Shown here: positions 9,827-20,490 of the stretch, one piece after another
Layout of the letters: every line of letters begins with the position of its first letter
How positions within the stretch are numbered: the first letter of the stretch is position 1
DNA from: Xylona heveae TC161
Lineage: Eukaryota; Ascomycota; Xylonomycetes; Xylonales; Xylonaceae
DNA: 64,000 bases
Assembly (NCBI RefSeq): GCF_001619985.1
Contig: NW_017264202.1
Coordinates: forward strand, 1 to 64,000
Direction: 5' to 3'
Notes under the pieces: model-generated
The model's database searches: none
What the model was told of the DNA's origin: nothing
Seen by the model: only the letters and a program-made list of their open reading frames with translations
Position numbers and translations under genes: made by a program

Positions 9827-10885
9827 CTATTCATCATAGTTAATACAATCTTCAGGGACCAAAGTAGTACGAAAGTTACTACACCGGTTTTCATATATGT
9901 TCCGATACATCTCCTTCATGTCCAGACGGTCTGGCCAACTGCCATACCATTCCAAGAAATCTGGAATGGTATCAAAAACGTAGGGCATCTCATCCATCAT
10001 GTTGTATCTATCGGTGTAAAATATAATTCGCCAGGCCCAGCCATCATTTGAGTCTCCCTCTGACCTGCCGCTTGTTGGTTGACAGTATGCATAGTAGCTA
10101 AAAAAAAAAAAAAAAACTCATCCCCTGTGCAGTTGATACCCATCTCGATGGCAACTTTCGTCTCACGGGGGTTCTAATCAAACTGACCCCAAGCCAAATC
10201 CTCAATTTCTATGAAGCAGTTTTTGAGAGAGTACCTCATTCCCGGGTCCCATTTACATATTGCTTCACAGCGAAAATCGGGGTCATGAACCCCATTGGCG
10301 TATTTGAGAAAGATATCGAGATCTTTAGTTGCTCTAATGCGAAATTCACCCTCGGTCTTGGCGTACTCATTGCTGACATTCTCAAGCTTTTCCAGAAGAA
10401 GCTGTCGCTGTTGGTCATCAAGCAAAGGGGGATCGATTCCATCCATATATGGATGGAAAAGGTCTTTTACCTCTTCCAACCGGGTAACTGCTAGCTCGTG
10501 GAGCGTCTGATCTTTCATATATTGGGGGAGTTGAGGTTGGGGAAGCTCTTTCGGCCATTCACTGCTTCTGCACCAGTAACGAGCCATGACATTTAACTTT
10601 GCCCTTTCGTCAGGCAAGTTGAGCTCTTCAATTTCCTTGATACGGTCGTTGATGAATTGCTTATTGGATGAGTACATTTTCTGCCGGAATTTATCGATTG
10701 CTTGGCGAATCTCATCTTCCAAGGGGTCTGAGTCCTCAGGACTATGCGCTGCATGAGCTGGTTCTTTTTCACTGCTGACGGTACGAATAGGGATTTCGTA
10801 GACGTCTGCGTCCCTNNNNNNNNNNNNNNNNNNNNNNNNNNNNNNNNNNNNNNNNNNNNNNNNNNNNNNNTTCGTCGCTCATCAT
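9827..10885 (-). CDS. Uncharacterised fungal protein, interrupted by an assembly gap
   Basis: Function not recognised. Coding blocks on the minus strand: ATGATGAGCGAC at 10885, then a run of N, then a frame down to 10184 with EIPIRTVSSEKEP and later KWDPGMRYSLKN and EIEDLAWG. A further exon from 10097 to 9827 reads YYAYCQPTSGRSEGD, DGWAWRIIFYTDRY and DTIPDFLEWYGSWPDRLD, ending in TAG. The parts join in phase across an 86-base intron (10098-10183) with a weak GTTTGA donor and a strong poly-T/TAG acceptor. If that intron is not used, the upstream frame stops at 10174 and the gene would be truncated. Acidic, aromatic-rich and soluble, with no signal peptide or membrane helix. Exact length is unknown because the N run may not have its true size. 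Confidence 0.6.
10816..10870. other. Assembly gap (55 N)
   Basis: Fifty-five undetermined bases fall near the 5' end of the uncharacterised gene. With the gap at its nominal length the start codons at 10885 and 10882 are not in frame with the downstream coding part, so either the gap size is arbitrary or a further intron lies within or beside it. Confidence 0.99.
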
Positions 10886-11462
10886 GGCAAGTGACTAGCT
10901 AAGCTTGCGGTTCCACGTTAAGGCAAAATGAGAAATGATTTGAGTGATGAGGTGATCAGCGAGCCTCAAGCGTCAGAAATCCGTATGAGCAGAGCGAGCA
11001 AAACCAATTAATGCTATAACCATTCATTGCTTGAAATCATCTGGCTGCGCTTGAAAGGTTGTATGCCGATATATGAGGGTCTATGCTCATCTATGCTCTT
11101 GGTCCCACGCTGCTGGAAAAAGTACGCAATATTGCGTCTCTCGGGTCCTCTCAATCAGCCTGTCTAGCCTCTGGAGTTTCAGCTAGTTAAAGAACAATGC
11201 AAACGCTAATATCGTTCTATCGACGAAAAAGCGACTCACATTCCACCCTTTAGGAGCGAGTGGGAAAAGACAAAAACCAACTCGTCAGGAAATTACGGAG
11301 TAGGTTCGGTTGGCGGTCAGGAATTGAAGACCAAACCCACTCAAGCTAACGGACATCCTATCATATCGAGAACGATTGACTTTGGGTCTGCTGGCTTCAA
11401 AACCAAATCAAACGAGAGCTCCAAGAAAAAAGTATCATATTCTACTACAATCCTTTCTATTC
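10886..11462. other. Intergenic region with repeat relic copy C
   Basis: This is the promoter side of the gap gene and the 3' flank of the METTL25-type gene. At 11300-11362 there is a weak third copy of the dispersed repeat (GGTTCGGTTGGCGGTCAGG, GAAGACCAAACCCA, ACGGACATCCTATC). A TACGGAGTA motif lies at 11294-11302. Nothing else was recognised. Confidence 0.45.
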
Positions 11463-13460
11463 TCAGACTAAGTTATCTTCTTCTCGTTTAACTCCGACAA
11501 CTACCAGATTCCGTGGGCTCAACATATAATCAAATACACTTTCAACCCAAGCAAGCTGTATGTTTGGTTGTTCTTTCAGGAACAACCACCGATCAACAAC
11601 AATAACTGCCTCAACAACACCCGCACTAAAGGCCATTAAACTCCAAATAACGCTGAGTTCTTTGCGGCGATGATAATATCGAGTTTCATAATCTTCAATT
11701 TCAGCGTCAGTCATAGCAGCAATACTATCGCAAATGAGTGTTGACCGGCTTGTTGAATCTTGCTGGGCAATCTTTGATACAGCTCCTCGTACATATGCTG
11801 TGAACGATGTGTAGCATGCTTTCCGCAGCGACCCGATGATTATCGGTTCCGTGCCGCCAGGAGTACCAGCGCCTGCTCCTGAACCTAATTCAGACGCGGT
11901 ATTCTGAGACTGTGCCGCAGGATTGATAATTCCACGGTCCAGGAAGATCCTCTGAAGCAATGCTCTGAAAAAATGCCTGGTGAAGAAGGATTCACTTTCT
12001 TCCTTTGTCCAGTTCTGGGGAGCTTGTACGGCCATCATTCTAGCGGTGATGTTGAACCTGATTCCAGTTGAAGACTCTGCCTCACCATCTTCATGCCCAG
12101 GGAGCGGATATGTGGCAAGTCGGTCGGACATTGGAAATCCGTGCGGGTCGAATGCCGTTGAGGTCTTTTCCAGGCGAGGGTGCGCGGCACGCAAGGTTGG
12201 CAATTTATATGTTGGTGGGCCAAGGCGTTCAGTGACGAGATTATAGCAGCACCCGATTAAGGCAACTGCGGAGACAGTTGGGTTGAGAAGCAGAGAACGG
12301 ATACCATGGTGGAGTAGGTTTCCGCAGGAATGAAGAGATATTACCATCAGATTCTTTGGCGCAGCTGAAACTTGACTGGTCGCGTCAGATGCTTCTGGGC
12401 GTTGATTCTGCTCCTCTTCCTCTATCTTTCTCAGCACTGGCGAGAGATTTCCATCCTGAATCATGTGTTCAACATATTGGATGGTGCCTTGCCCTTCCTC
12501 TGACACCTTCTTCGGATTGTAAACTCGAATTGGCATGCCAAAGCCGTCGTCCTTGATGGGCGGTAGGCTAGCCGGCTCGGAAGCAGAAATCGAATCTTGG
12601 CTCTGAGCGGAGTTCGCGGCAGATTCTATTTGCGCATCCGAAACTTCCAATTCGGGCTCTTCTTTGCTCTGCGGTCCTTTTTCCTGAAATTTCCGAGCTG
12701 CTTTCTCTTTGCGAAATTGCTTCTTATCTCGCATAATCTTTTCCTTCTTCACGATCTTGGCCACTCGGTCATAGTCTCGTGCTCCGTCAATGTTAAGCTG
12801 CTTACTTTCAATGGCTATAATATGCCTGTTGTAAGGCTGGCTGGCCAATGCTCGCCCCAGATAATTCTGTCCAGAGCCAAAATCAACGAGATGAGTAAGT
12901 TCACGCCCGCCGCCCTCTTTAATCTCATCCATTAAATTGTCGACATAGCGAGCGAAATTTTCAACCTCGTGAATTTTTTTCGGCTTCATGCCTATCGCAA
13001 TGCTCCGTGGCATCGGCGGTTGCTTCGCTCCATTGGGAGGACCACAGTGTCTGCTTGGTCGCGGCTTGAACTCTCGCGCAAGACAATGCTTGCGTATATT
13101 TTTTGCATATTCGACGAGTGAAGACGGCGGTAAGGGGCCGCCTCTCCATGGTATCGCCTTCTCTTTTGTCTGCCATGGCTGTTCCGCTTCCTTGTAAAGC
13201 GGCGCAAATTTCTGAAGATCCTCGTGCATCAAGAAATCGAGAATATCATGAATATCCCTCTCTTCAAGCCAACTGCGCCAAGACTCAGGGAGTACAGTCG
13301 AGTAGAGACTCGGCTCCCGTGTAAAAAAATCTAAGATATGAACTCCACCGCATAACGTTTGAAACAGTTCGCAAGAGGTGGAAAATTGCAAGAGAGATTC
13401 AACATAGGAATCTGCGTCTTTAAACTCAGGAGGCAATGGTAGAGGTGCTGATGGAGCCAT
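11463..13460 (-). CDS. METTL25/RRNAD1-family methyltransferase
   Basis: Single-exon 665-aa protein with a split Rossmann methyltransferase domain. The N-terminal helical part (1-150) includes WRSWLEERDIHDILDFLMHE. The SAM-binding motif is HLVDFGSGQNYLGRALA (about 190-207), followed by AIESKQLNIDGARDYDR. A charged, low-complexity linker (about 230-350) precedes the second half with MVISLHSCGNLLHHGIRSL and GCCYNLVTERLGPP, both characteristic of the METTL25 family. The family is a SAM-dependent methyltransferase group; its fungal substrate is not established. Start at 13460 is the first ATG. It is divergent from the t-SNARE gene across 470 bases. Confidence 0.85.
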   Translation of the reverse strand: MAPSAPLPLPPEFKDADSYVESLLQFSTSCELFQTLCGGVHILDFFTREPSLYSTVLPESWRSWLEERDIHDILDFLMHEDLQKFAPLYKEAEQPWQTKEKAIPWRGGPLPPSSLVEYAKNIRKHCLAREFKPRPSRHCGPPNGAKQPPMPRSIAIGMKPKKIHEVENFARYVDNLMDEIKEGGGRELTHLVDFGSGQNYLGRALASQPYNRHIIAIESKQLNIDGARDYDRVAKIVKKEKIMRDKKQFRKEKAARKFQEKGPQSKEEPELEVSDAQIESAANSAQSQDSISASEPASLPPIKDDGFGMPIRVYNPKKVSEEGQGTIQYVEHMIQDGNLSPVLRKIEEEEQNQRPEASDATSQVSAAPKNLMVISLHSCGNLLHHGIRSLLLNPTVSAVALIGCCYNLVTERLGPPTYKLPTLRAAHPRLEKTSTAFDPHGFPMSDRLATYPLPGHEDGEAESSTGIRFNITARMMAVQAPQNWTKEESESFFTRHFFRALLQRIFLDRGIINPAAQSQNTASELGSGAGAGTPGGTEPIIIGSLRKACYTSFTAYVRGAVSKIAQQDSTSRSTLICDSIAAMTDAEIEDYETRYYHRRKELSVIWSLMAFSAGVVEAVIVVDRWLFLKEQPNIQLAWVESVFDYMLSPRNLVVVGVKREEDNLV

Positions 13461-13930
13461 TCTTCCAATCTCGTGCGAATTTCAGCGTGAAATATCCAAA
13501 TAAATCTTTTCCTTTTTCATGTGACAGCCACCTCTGCCGGGCCACAGTCTGCCCAGGGGAGCGCACTCAGAAGCAAGAAAATGAAAGACAAAAAGACACA
13601 TGAACTTCAGCTCCTTAATTTCTCATTGTTCAGCGCCACCCATTATTCGCGATCAACGGAATTTTTTAGCTGCCTTCACAACGGGAAAAGTCGGTGATAT
13701 TTTCGCCCAGGCACACGCTGCACACTGGAAGCGAGATGCCGACCGCCGAGATGGATACTCCTAGTTCATGACCTGTCAACACAGCTCGCTGGGGACCTAT
13801 CTCGACGGATGCGAGCCTGCACCTCCGCTCTTGTCGTCAAAAGCATTCATGGCTCGATGATAGCTAGATAATTTAATTCGTTCTGATCCTAATTACACCT
13901 ACATTACAAGGTGGTTCAGCTGTGCTCAAG
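13461..13930. other. Divergent promoter, METTL25-type gene and tlg1
   Basis: This 470-base spacer separates two divergently transcribed core genes and must hold both promoters. No clear TATA box was seen, as is common for housekeeping fungal genes. No other feature was found. Confidence 0.6.
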
Positions 13931-14788
13931 ATGATGTCGTCAACGGACGCCGAGGATCCCTTCCTCCAGGTCCAAGGGTAGGGAGAGATGAATATATCGT
14001 GTAATTCTTAGTCAAAACTGACCTCAATGCAGCGATGTGTTATCTTTACTGAATACGACTCGGCCTCTCTTTGCGTCCTACCTCCGCATTCGTTCGCTGA
14101 CATCGTCGCCGACATCACCGGAACTGATTCAAGCGCGGACGGAGCTGGAATCCAGTCTCCAAGATCTCAGTACAGATCTTCAAGATCTAGTGGATAGTGT
14201 CAAGGCTGTCGAGCATGATCCGTATCGATATGGAATCGAAATTGACGAGGTTGAACGCCGTCGACGCTTGGTTGGAGAGGTGGGCGGGGAGATTGAAGAT
14301 ATGAGGGAAGAGTTAGCCAAGGCTGTGTCTGCTGCTCCCGTTGCTGGTGAGAGGAGCAACAATGCGGGAATGGCTGAATCACTTCCTCCACCTTCGGCAT
14401 TCGAACCGGGACATGATGATTATGCTGAGTTTGAACAACAACGACAACTAGAGTTGATGCACGAGCAAGACGAAGCGTTGGACGATGTTTTTCAGACCGT
14501 CGGTAACTTGAGGCGGCAAGCTGATGACATGGGAAGGGAATTGGAGGACCAGGCTGGTCTTCTTACTGATGTTGACACCATGGCCGAGCGGGTCGGCGGA
14601 AAACTCCAAAGCGGCATGAAGAAAGTTGGTTGGGTGCTCAAGAAGAATGAAGGTGAGAACCTTTACATGCCTGCACCGAATAGTCTCACTGATCCGAATT
14701 TTTGTGTCAAGATACCATGTCGAGTTGCTGCATAGCAATTCTCATATTTGTCCTTATATTATTGCTTATTCTAGTATTGGTTCTCTAA
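13931..14788 (+). CDS. tlg1: t-SNARE of the TGN/endosome, Tlg1/syntaxin-6 family
   Basis: Membrane-anchored Qc-SNARE for fusion at the trans-Golgi network and early endosomes. Exons 13931-13977, 14033-14652 and 14712-14788 give 248 codons (247 aa). The tiny first exon encodes MMSSTDAEDPFLQVQ. An N-terminal syntaxin-6-like helical domain (about 5-100) contains LESSLQDLSTDLQDLVDSVK. The SNARE coiled coil (about 150-215) contains DEALDDVFQTVGNLRRQADD and a central-layer Gln in RELEDQAGLL. The last exon supplies a C-terminal tail anchor, SSCCIAILIFVLILLLIL, seen only after splicing out 14653-14711. The ending is typical for a tail-anchored SNARE, and the cysteine pair before the helix could be palmitoylated (inferred). 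Confidence 0.92.
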
Positions 14789-14918
14789 CTGCCCACAACG
14801 GGCTACGGTCTTGTACACCATGCGCAGGAGTCCGTTGCTAATGCAGAGCATAAGGCGTTTCGGGGTTGTTTGGAAATGATACACCACCTTGGGCTTGGGG
14901 CGCAAATGGTATCTGGTT

Positions 14919-16139
14919 TTATTGTGCATCATGGGAATTTACACTTAAAAGATTATTACCTTGAAGGCTTTCGGGCGTAGAATTCGAAGCAATCATTCTT
15001 TTCGATTTCTCCTGCTTTACCCTGGCTTGCTCTCTGGCAGTAACTTGCTGCCAATTAGCTTCCACCCACTGAATAAAGCGTTTCTTTTGGAGAGATGTGA
15101 TTTGGTGTGGCCCATCAAAAATGAAGCCACCTCCATCTACGGCCAACATAGCCTCATCCCGAAATGAGATTGTATCATTTATCAAGACGACCCACCGTCT
15201 AAGCGCACGTAGCAGCAGATTCAGCTTATCCCCCTGGAGAGGAACGCGCGCTGTGAGCTCTTTCAAGATCGTCTCCTCTTCATTCTTCTTGGTCCAATAA
15301 CCTCTGATAAGCTCGTACTCTGCCCACCTGTCAAAGATGGTCAGAGCTTCATCTAGTACAATTTCGCGAGTAACATTCTCGTCTTTGTTCCAGTCAGCTG
15401 TATGCTGAGGCAGCCATTCAAGCCAGAACTTTTGCATTGCCGGCCTCTTGGCGAGTCGTTGCCTATCGTTTGCTTTGAGGGAAGCATACTGGAAGTATTG
15501 AGGCCGGAAAAAGCGGCTTCCAGCAGCAAACTCAAACATGTCTTCCAAAGTCTCAAATCCTGAGCTAAATGCCTCTTTACTCAGCCCAAGAAACGACAGT
15601 GTTCTCGAGGGATCCGTCGTAAGGAGTATCATGCTAGCTTTCCTGTTCTGCGCTTCGACTTCTTTGACTCTCACGTACAATCCGACATCGTTTCGGGTAA
15701 GACCCCAAGGTCGAATGGTCGCGCCGATGATGCTCCAGAGATCTCCGTAGGAATGGGTGAAAAGTTGCCAGTCAAAGGTTCCAGGCTTACAGTACAGAAC
15801 GTCAAGTTGAAAATGACAGTTGTTGAGAGCGGCTGAAGGGATCGCGAAGCTAATGGTTGGGCTGCCTGGGGTATGCAGATAACGCGTTGCATTCAGGGCT
15901 GCGGCCAAATCGTCCCAAGTGGAGCTGTGGCGTCGCGGCTGCTCCACCAAGACGTCGACATCACCATATGAGACCTTGCCTGGATGTTCAACTGGGGTAG
16001 CAGCTCGCACGTAAAAGACACGGAGCACCCGAAGACATTGGTCACGGAGAAGCGCGTAAACGGAGGAAGGGATGCGCGGAGTTGACAAGGGCTGTTCGCC
16101 GTTGGGGCCAGTATGGCTAAAGGCCGAACCTCCCATCAT
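14919..16139 (-). CDS. Conserved hypothetical protein, nucleotidyltransferase-like N-terminus
   Basis: Intronless 406-aa protein from the ATG at 16139; a second ATG follows at once. I do not recognise a named family. The N-terminal third contains KVSYGDVDVLVEQP (about 56-69), which resembles the beta-strand and paired acidic residues of polymerase-beta-type nucleotidyltransferases (G-S/G-D-x-D pattern). It is followed by ISFAIPSAALNNCHFQLDV, whose terminal D could be the third acidic residue. The remainder is helical and ends in a basic Lys/Arg-rich segment (VTAREQARVKQEKSKR). No signal peptide or membrane helix. It shares a 389-base divergent promoter with the NAP gene, which suggests a housekeeping role. 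The nucleotidyltransferase reading is tentative. Confidence 0.8.
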   Translation of the reverse strand: MMGGSAFSHTGPNGEQPLSTPRIPSSVYALLRDQCLRVLRVFYVRAATPVEHPGKVSYGDVDVLVEQPRRHSSTWDDLAAALNATRYLHTPGSPTISFAIPSAALNNCHFQLDVLYCKPGTFDWQLFTHSYGDLWSIIGATIRPWGLTRNDVGLYVRVKEVEAQNRKASMILLTTDPSRTLSFLGLSKEAFSSGFETLEDMFEFAAGSRFFRPQYFQYASLKANDRQRLAKRPAMQKFWLEWLPQHTADWNKDENVTREIVLDEALTIFDRWAEYELIRGYWTKKNEEETILKELTARVPLQGDKLNLLLRALRRWVVLINDTISFRDEAMLAVDGGGFIFDGPHQITSLQKKRFIQWVEANWQQVTAREQARVKQEKSKRMIASNSTPESLQGNNLLSVNSHDAQ

Positions 16140-16528
16140 CAATCTCAGAATACACCAATGACATGGTGCGGCGAGGGGATTTAGAGGGAATGGGGTAAGG
16201 GGCGAGAGCAGGTTGTTGGACTGATAAGTGAGGAGTGTTGAGGATCAACGGTGGGGGATGATGCATCACAAGCTAACGACCATTGCGTTACCCGGGGGCC
16301 TGCAAATGGCCCTCTTTCTTTCGCTTTTTCCCTCGACCGACTTAGCACTCGGTTAATTCCGAACCTCGTTGAGGTGCCTTGCAGTCCGTCAGCCAATCAA
16401 AAGCTTTCTTCTGCCCATCCTGGTATTAAAATGTTGGTTTGGAGCTTCACGGGCGAAAGCTTGCCCTTCACAAACACCTAGACCAGAGATCCTCCCTTTT
16501 CATTCCTGTTCATCAACCAATTCCAATC
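16140..16528. other. Divergent promoter of the nucleotidyltransferase-like and NAP genes
   Basis: A 389-base spacer between divergent genes. It includes CT-rich stretches near 16310 and 16490 leading to the ATG at 16529. No TATA box is clear. Confidence 0.55.
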
Positions 16529-17702
16529 ATGGCTGCACCTGAAGAGTCTGATGTCACCTACGAAGAGCTTGCAGAGCTCGAAAAGGACTTTGAGGAAGTC
16601 GAAAATGAGATTCGTAAGTGCCTGCGGGAACATGCCCAAATGAGCTTCGTTACGAAGACCTGCAGAAAGAATCTTTGCATTGACACTTATCACCCAGTCC
16701 GGAAGCAATATACCCTCACGTCTGGTCTCTACGCGAAGCGACAGACCATTGCGTCAAGAATTCCCAACTTTTGGTCTCTCGTTCTCGAGCAGGCACCGCT
16801 TGAGATTGATCAGTTCATTCAACCTTCAGACTCTGAGATCATCGCTGCCTGCCTGAAGGACATCGAGGTTAACCGATTCGAAATCTCTACCGATGAGACC
16901 TCCACCGGGGGTGATCCTCGCAGCGTTGCGATCAAGTTCAAGTTCGCGCCCAACGAGTGGTTTGACAATGACGTCCTGGAGAAGAAGTTCTGGTACCGTC
17001 GCGCCAATGATGGCTGGTCCGGCTTGGTGTCGGAACCCGTCAAGATCAACTGGAAGTCTGGAAAGGATGTCACTGAGGGATTGACTGATGCCGCCATCGA
17101 GCTCTTCGAGGCTGAGAAGAAGACGGCAGCAACCGCCAACGGTACCTCGGGCAAGGGCAAGGACAATAAGAAGTCTTCCGCCCAAAAGGCTTTGATTGAC
17201 AAGATTGAGGCAACCACTGAGGGCTCTATGAGCTTCTTCAACTGGTTTGGATTTGCGGGACGTCATATCACTGCCGAGGAATCGGCGGCCGCTACCAAGT
17301 CGGAGAAGGAGAGAAGAGAGAAGATCAAAAAGGGCGAGAAGGTTGAGGCTGCTGAGAAGCCCGAGGAGAACGACGAGGACGATCTTGATGTCGACGCCGA
17401 GGTATTCCCCGCTGGCGAGGAGCTAGCCGTTGCCATCAGCGAAGACCTTTGGCCCAACGCTCTCAAGTACTTCAGTAAGTAATTCCCGAATTAAAATCTC
17501 TTCGAGCTCACAGCCACTAATTCATTGGATAGCTCAAGCGCAGGAGCAAGATGACGATGACCTCTCAGAGGCCGACTTTGAGGAAGATGAAGAAGAGGAG
17601 GAGAGCGACGAAGAGACCGGTGTGCCTGATCTGCGCAAGCTGGTCAGCGCAAACAAGGGCGGATCCGGAGACGAGCGGCCTCAGAAGAAGCGGAGAACTT
17701 AG
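16529..17702 (+). CDS. NAP/SET-family histone chaperone
   Basis: Nucleosome-assembly protein that binds histones in cytosol and nucleus. Exons 16529-16613, 16698-17474 and 17533-17702 give 344 codons (343 aa). The 84-base first intron is open in frame but should be removed: splicing restores VENEILRKQYTLTSGLYAKR, the dimerisation helix of the family. The fold is marked by IPNFWSLVLEQAPLEIDQFI, RSVAIKFKFAPNEWFDNDVL and SFFNWFGFAG. The last exon adds a strongly acidic tail (DFEEDEEEEESDEE) and a basic end (RPQKKRRT) that looks like a nuclear localisation signal. It is closer to the SET/TAF-I branch than to the longer NAP1 branch, judged by length and the single acidic tail. Confidence 0.9.
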
Positions 17703-18520
17703 ACTTGCTCATGATGGTATTTCAGTCTTTTGTCTCCACCTTGGCTCGATATGATTCAAACAATCTTTGTCCTGGTGGCTTCTTATCTTTTCTTTTTCTT
17801 TTTAATTGTTCTTCTGATTGGATGACTTCATGATGGCGGGATGGTCCCTGTATCTACAATATAATTTTCCATTGCTTCAATTTTTGAGAAATCTGATAAA
17901 TTAGTATTAGCTTGATCGAATGTGAGATCGTCGTAAGACTGCTGCCCGTGTTAGCGGGCTTATGTTTCTCAATACACGATGATGCCTCCACACCTCGTTT
18001 CGCGCCTCGCGCTAAAAATTTGTCAAAGGAACAAAAATTTCTCCGAAGGGAGATGCAAGCGGTTGCCCTGACTGGGATGCACGGCAGCTAAGCTTTTCCA
18101 AAGGAAAATGAAAACGTAAAAGGAAAAAAAAATCATCTCTTCTTAACATTCCCGCTGCATCCGCAAATAACTGACAACGATCCTCTTCTGTACTTTCTGC
18201 CGCGGCTCATTTCCGAAGGGTCCATCTGCCACCATTTAAGCTGAGATATCGGGGCACGTCAGGTGGTCAACTGGACGGGCACTTTAATTGAGGCAGCTTC
18301 ATTTATAGTGTCGCCGGCTTTACCCGTCACTCTGCGGAGAATCTTTTATTCGTCGTTTTGTTTATATGCCCTGCAGAGTTCTTGTTCACTGGCCACTAGA
18401 CTTTCTCTGTTCTGCGTTCACTTGATCCTGGTCTCTTTTTAAAAGTTTTGGAGGGTTTATAGAGGGTTTTAGACTTAGAAGCCGAAAGTCATTTCATTAC
18501 TTTCCATCGATACATATACC
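17703..18520. other. Intergenic region before the asparaginase gene
   Basis: The 3' flank of the NAP gene is T-rich (17780-17800). The rest is the promoter and leader of the asparaginase gene, with a CT-rich segment at 18340-18440. No gene or repeat seen. Confidence 0.6.
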
Positions 18521-20490
18521 ATGCAGCAACTCAAAGAAATGAGAGGCCCCGAGTCGAGGGTTTTAATCATCATGACAGGTGGGTAGGATTAACTCAAAAT
18601 TTTTTTTTTTTTTTTCCCACAGGCCACGGCTAACAAGCGACAGGTGGAACTATCTGTATGAGGAGATCTGAGCTAGGATTTGTTCCAGTATGTCACGCAA
18701 AGACATCAAACTTTTTAAGAGCATATAGTTTATGCAAAATCTTCAGATTGACTAATTTGGTTTACAGGCCAGAGGGTTCCTTGAGGCAGGACTTGCGCCT
18801 CGCCCTTCATTCAATGACGGATCCAATCCAGGAACCCTTGGCGTCATGGTGGATGATGACCGTATGAAGGAGCACCGCAGTCTACGGACGCCCATTAGCA
18901 CATATGGACGTCAAGTTAGATACTCCGTCCTGGAGTACGAGGAGCTTCTTGATAGCAGCTCCATTGATGCCAAGGGTTGGGCACAGATTGCACGGTCTAT
19001 TGCAAGAAACTATGAACTGTTTGATGGTTTCATCGTCCTACATGGTACCGATTCACTTGGTTACACCTGCTCGGCACTTTCTTTCATGCTACAGAATCTT
19101 GGAAAGCCGGTCATCTTGACTGGCTCTCAAGCGCCAATGCTGGAACTGCAAAATGACGCAACAGACAACCTCTTGGGGTCGCTCATCATCGCGGGCCATT
19201 TCATGATACCAGAAGTCTGTTTGTTCTTCAACTACAAGCTTTTCCGGGGAAACAGGGCCACCAAAGTTTCTGCCAGCGAGTTTTCGGCGTTCGCGTCTCC
19301 TAACCATCCACCTCTAGCCACGATTAGCTCTCTTAAGACCCATGTCTCATGGGACCTTGTTCGAAGACCAGTGGACCTGCATCCTTTCAGCATTCAAGTC
19401 AATCTCGAAACAACCCACGTTGCCTGCCTGCGCATATTTCCCGGTATCAAGCCGGAAATGGTTGATGCCGTCTTGCGGGTAGAGGGGCTTCGTGGTCTTG
19501 TCTTGGAGACATTTGGAGCAGGAAACGCTCCAGGTGGCCCTGATAGTGCTCTCACTAAGGTTATCGAGGACGCGGTCAAGAGAGGGATTGTCATCGTAAA
19601 TGTCACGCAATGTAAGTTGTCATGAAGGACGTAACCCACACAACAGGACTGGCGATGTTGATTAAAAATAGGCATGACAGGAAGTGTTTCCCCACTTTAC
19701 GCTCCTGCCACGGTGCTTGGACGGGCAGGCGTCGTTTTCGGTCATGACATGACTACAGAAGCTGCTTTGACCAAATTAGCATATCTTCTTGCACAACCCA
19801 ACCTCAGTTATAAAAAAGTCGCGGAGCTAATGTCCGTTTCATTGAGAGGCGAAATCACGGAGTCTTCTCGCACTTTTTTCCAGCACCCTAATGGACAGCT
19901 CACGCCAAAAGTTGCTCAAGTTACTGCTCTCGGATATGCTATTGCCGATGGTTATCTCGAAGCAGTTCGCGATATCATCAAAGGCGCGCGGAGTTTCTCG
20001 TTGAATGAGCCTGACTATGCAGGAAACACATCAGTGGTGAGCACGTCCTCTTGATTTCTTCCTGCTTGACACTCCTGGGAGCGACGGCGAAGATGAGAGA
20101 TCCAGCCATTCTCTGGGTGGTTCCAGATATTATTGCATCATATCTCTCGTAGCATTGGAGGATTCTTCGCTATTGTACTATATGTGGGTATACATGGATA
20201 TGCTGGCTGACTTCTGGACCCGAACTTAGCATCTTGCGGCAACGGGGCCGAGCGTAGACATATTGCACGAGCTGTTGTGCCAGGGAGCATCAGTCCACCT
20301 CCGTAATGCGAATGGACACACTCCGCTTTTCTTGGCCGCCGATGCAGGATTGCGAGACAATGTGGCATTACTTCGAGAATCGGGAGCTCATTTGCACAGC
20401 GAGGAGCTCGACATGGCTAAAATGAAGGTTCAGATGGCAATGAATAACTCCGATAAGAGTGAAATCTGGCGCGCTGCTGGTGTCCACTAG
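18521..20490 (+). CDS. L-asparaginase with C-terminal ankyrin repeats
   Basis: Hydrolyses L-asparagine to aspartate and ammonia; cytosolic type. Five exons: 18521-18578, 18644-18687, 18768-19611, 19672-20036, 20230-20490; 524 codons (523 aa). The first catalytic threonine lies in MTGGTI (Thr22), which exists only after the first splice. The second active-site motif is VLHGTDSLGYT (Thr128, Asp129). Further marks are VILTGSQAPM and LRGLVLETFGAGNAP. No signal peptide, in keeping with the intracellular two-threonine family. The last exon codes two to three ankyrin repeats (DILHELLCQGASVHLRNANG, HTPLFLAADAGLRDNVALL). Such fusions are known in animal and fungal asparaginases. The C-terminal exon is separated by the longest intron of the gene (193 bases). 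Confidence 0.93.
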
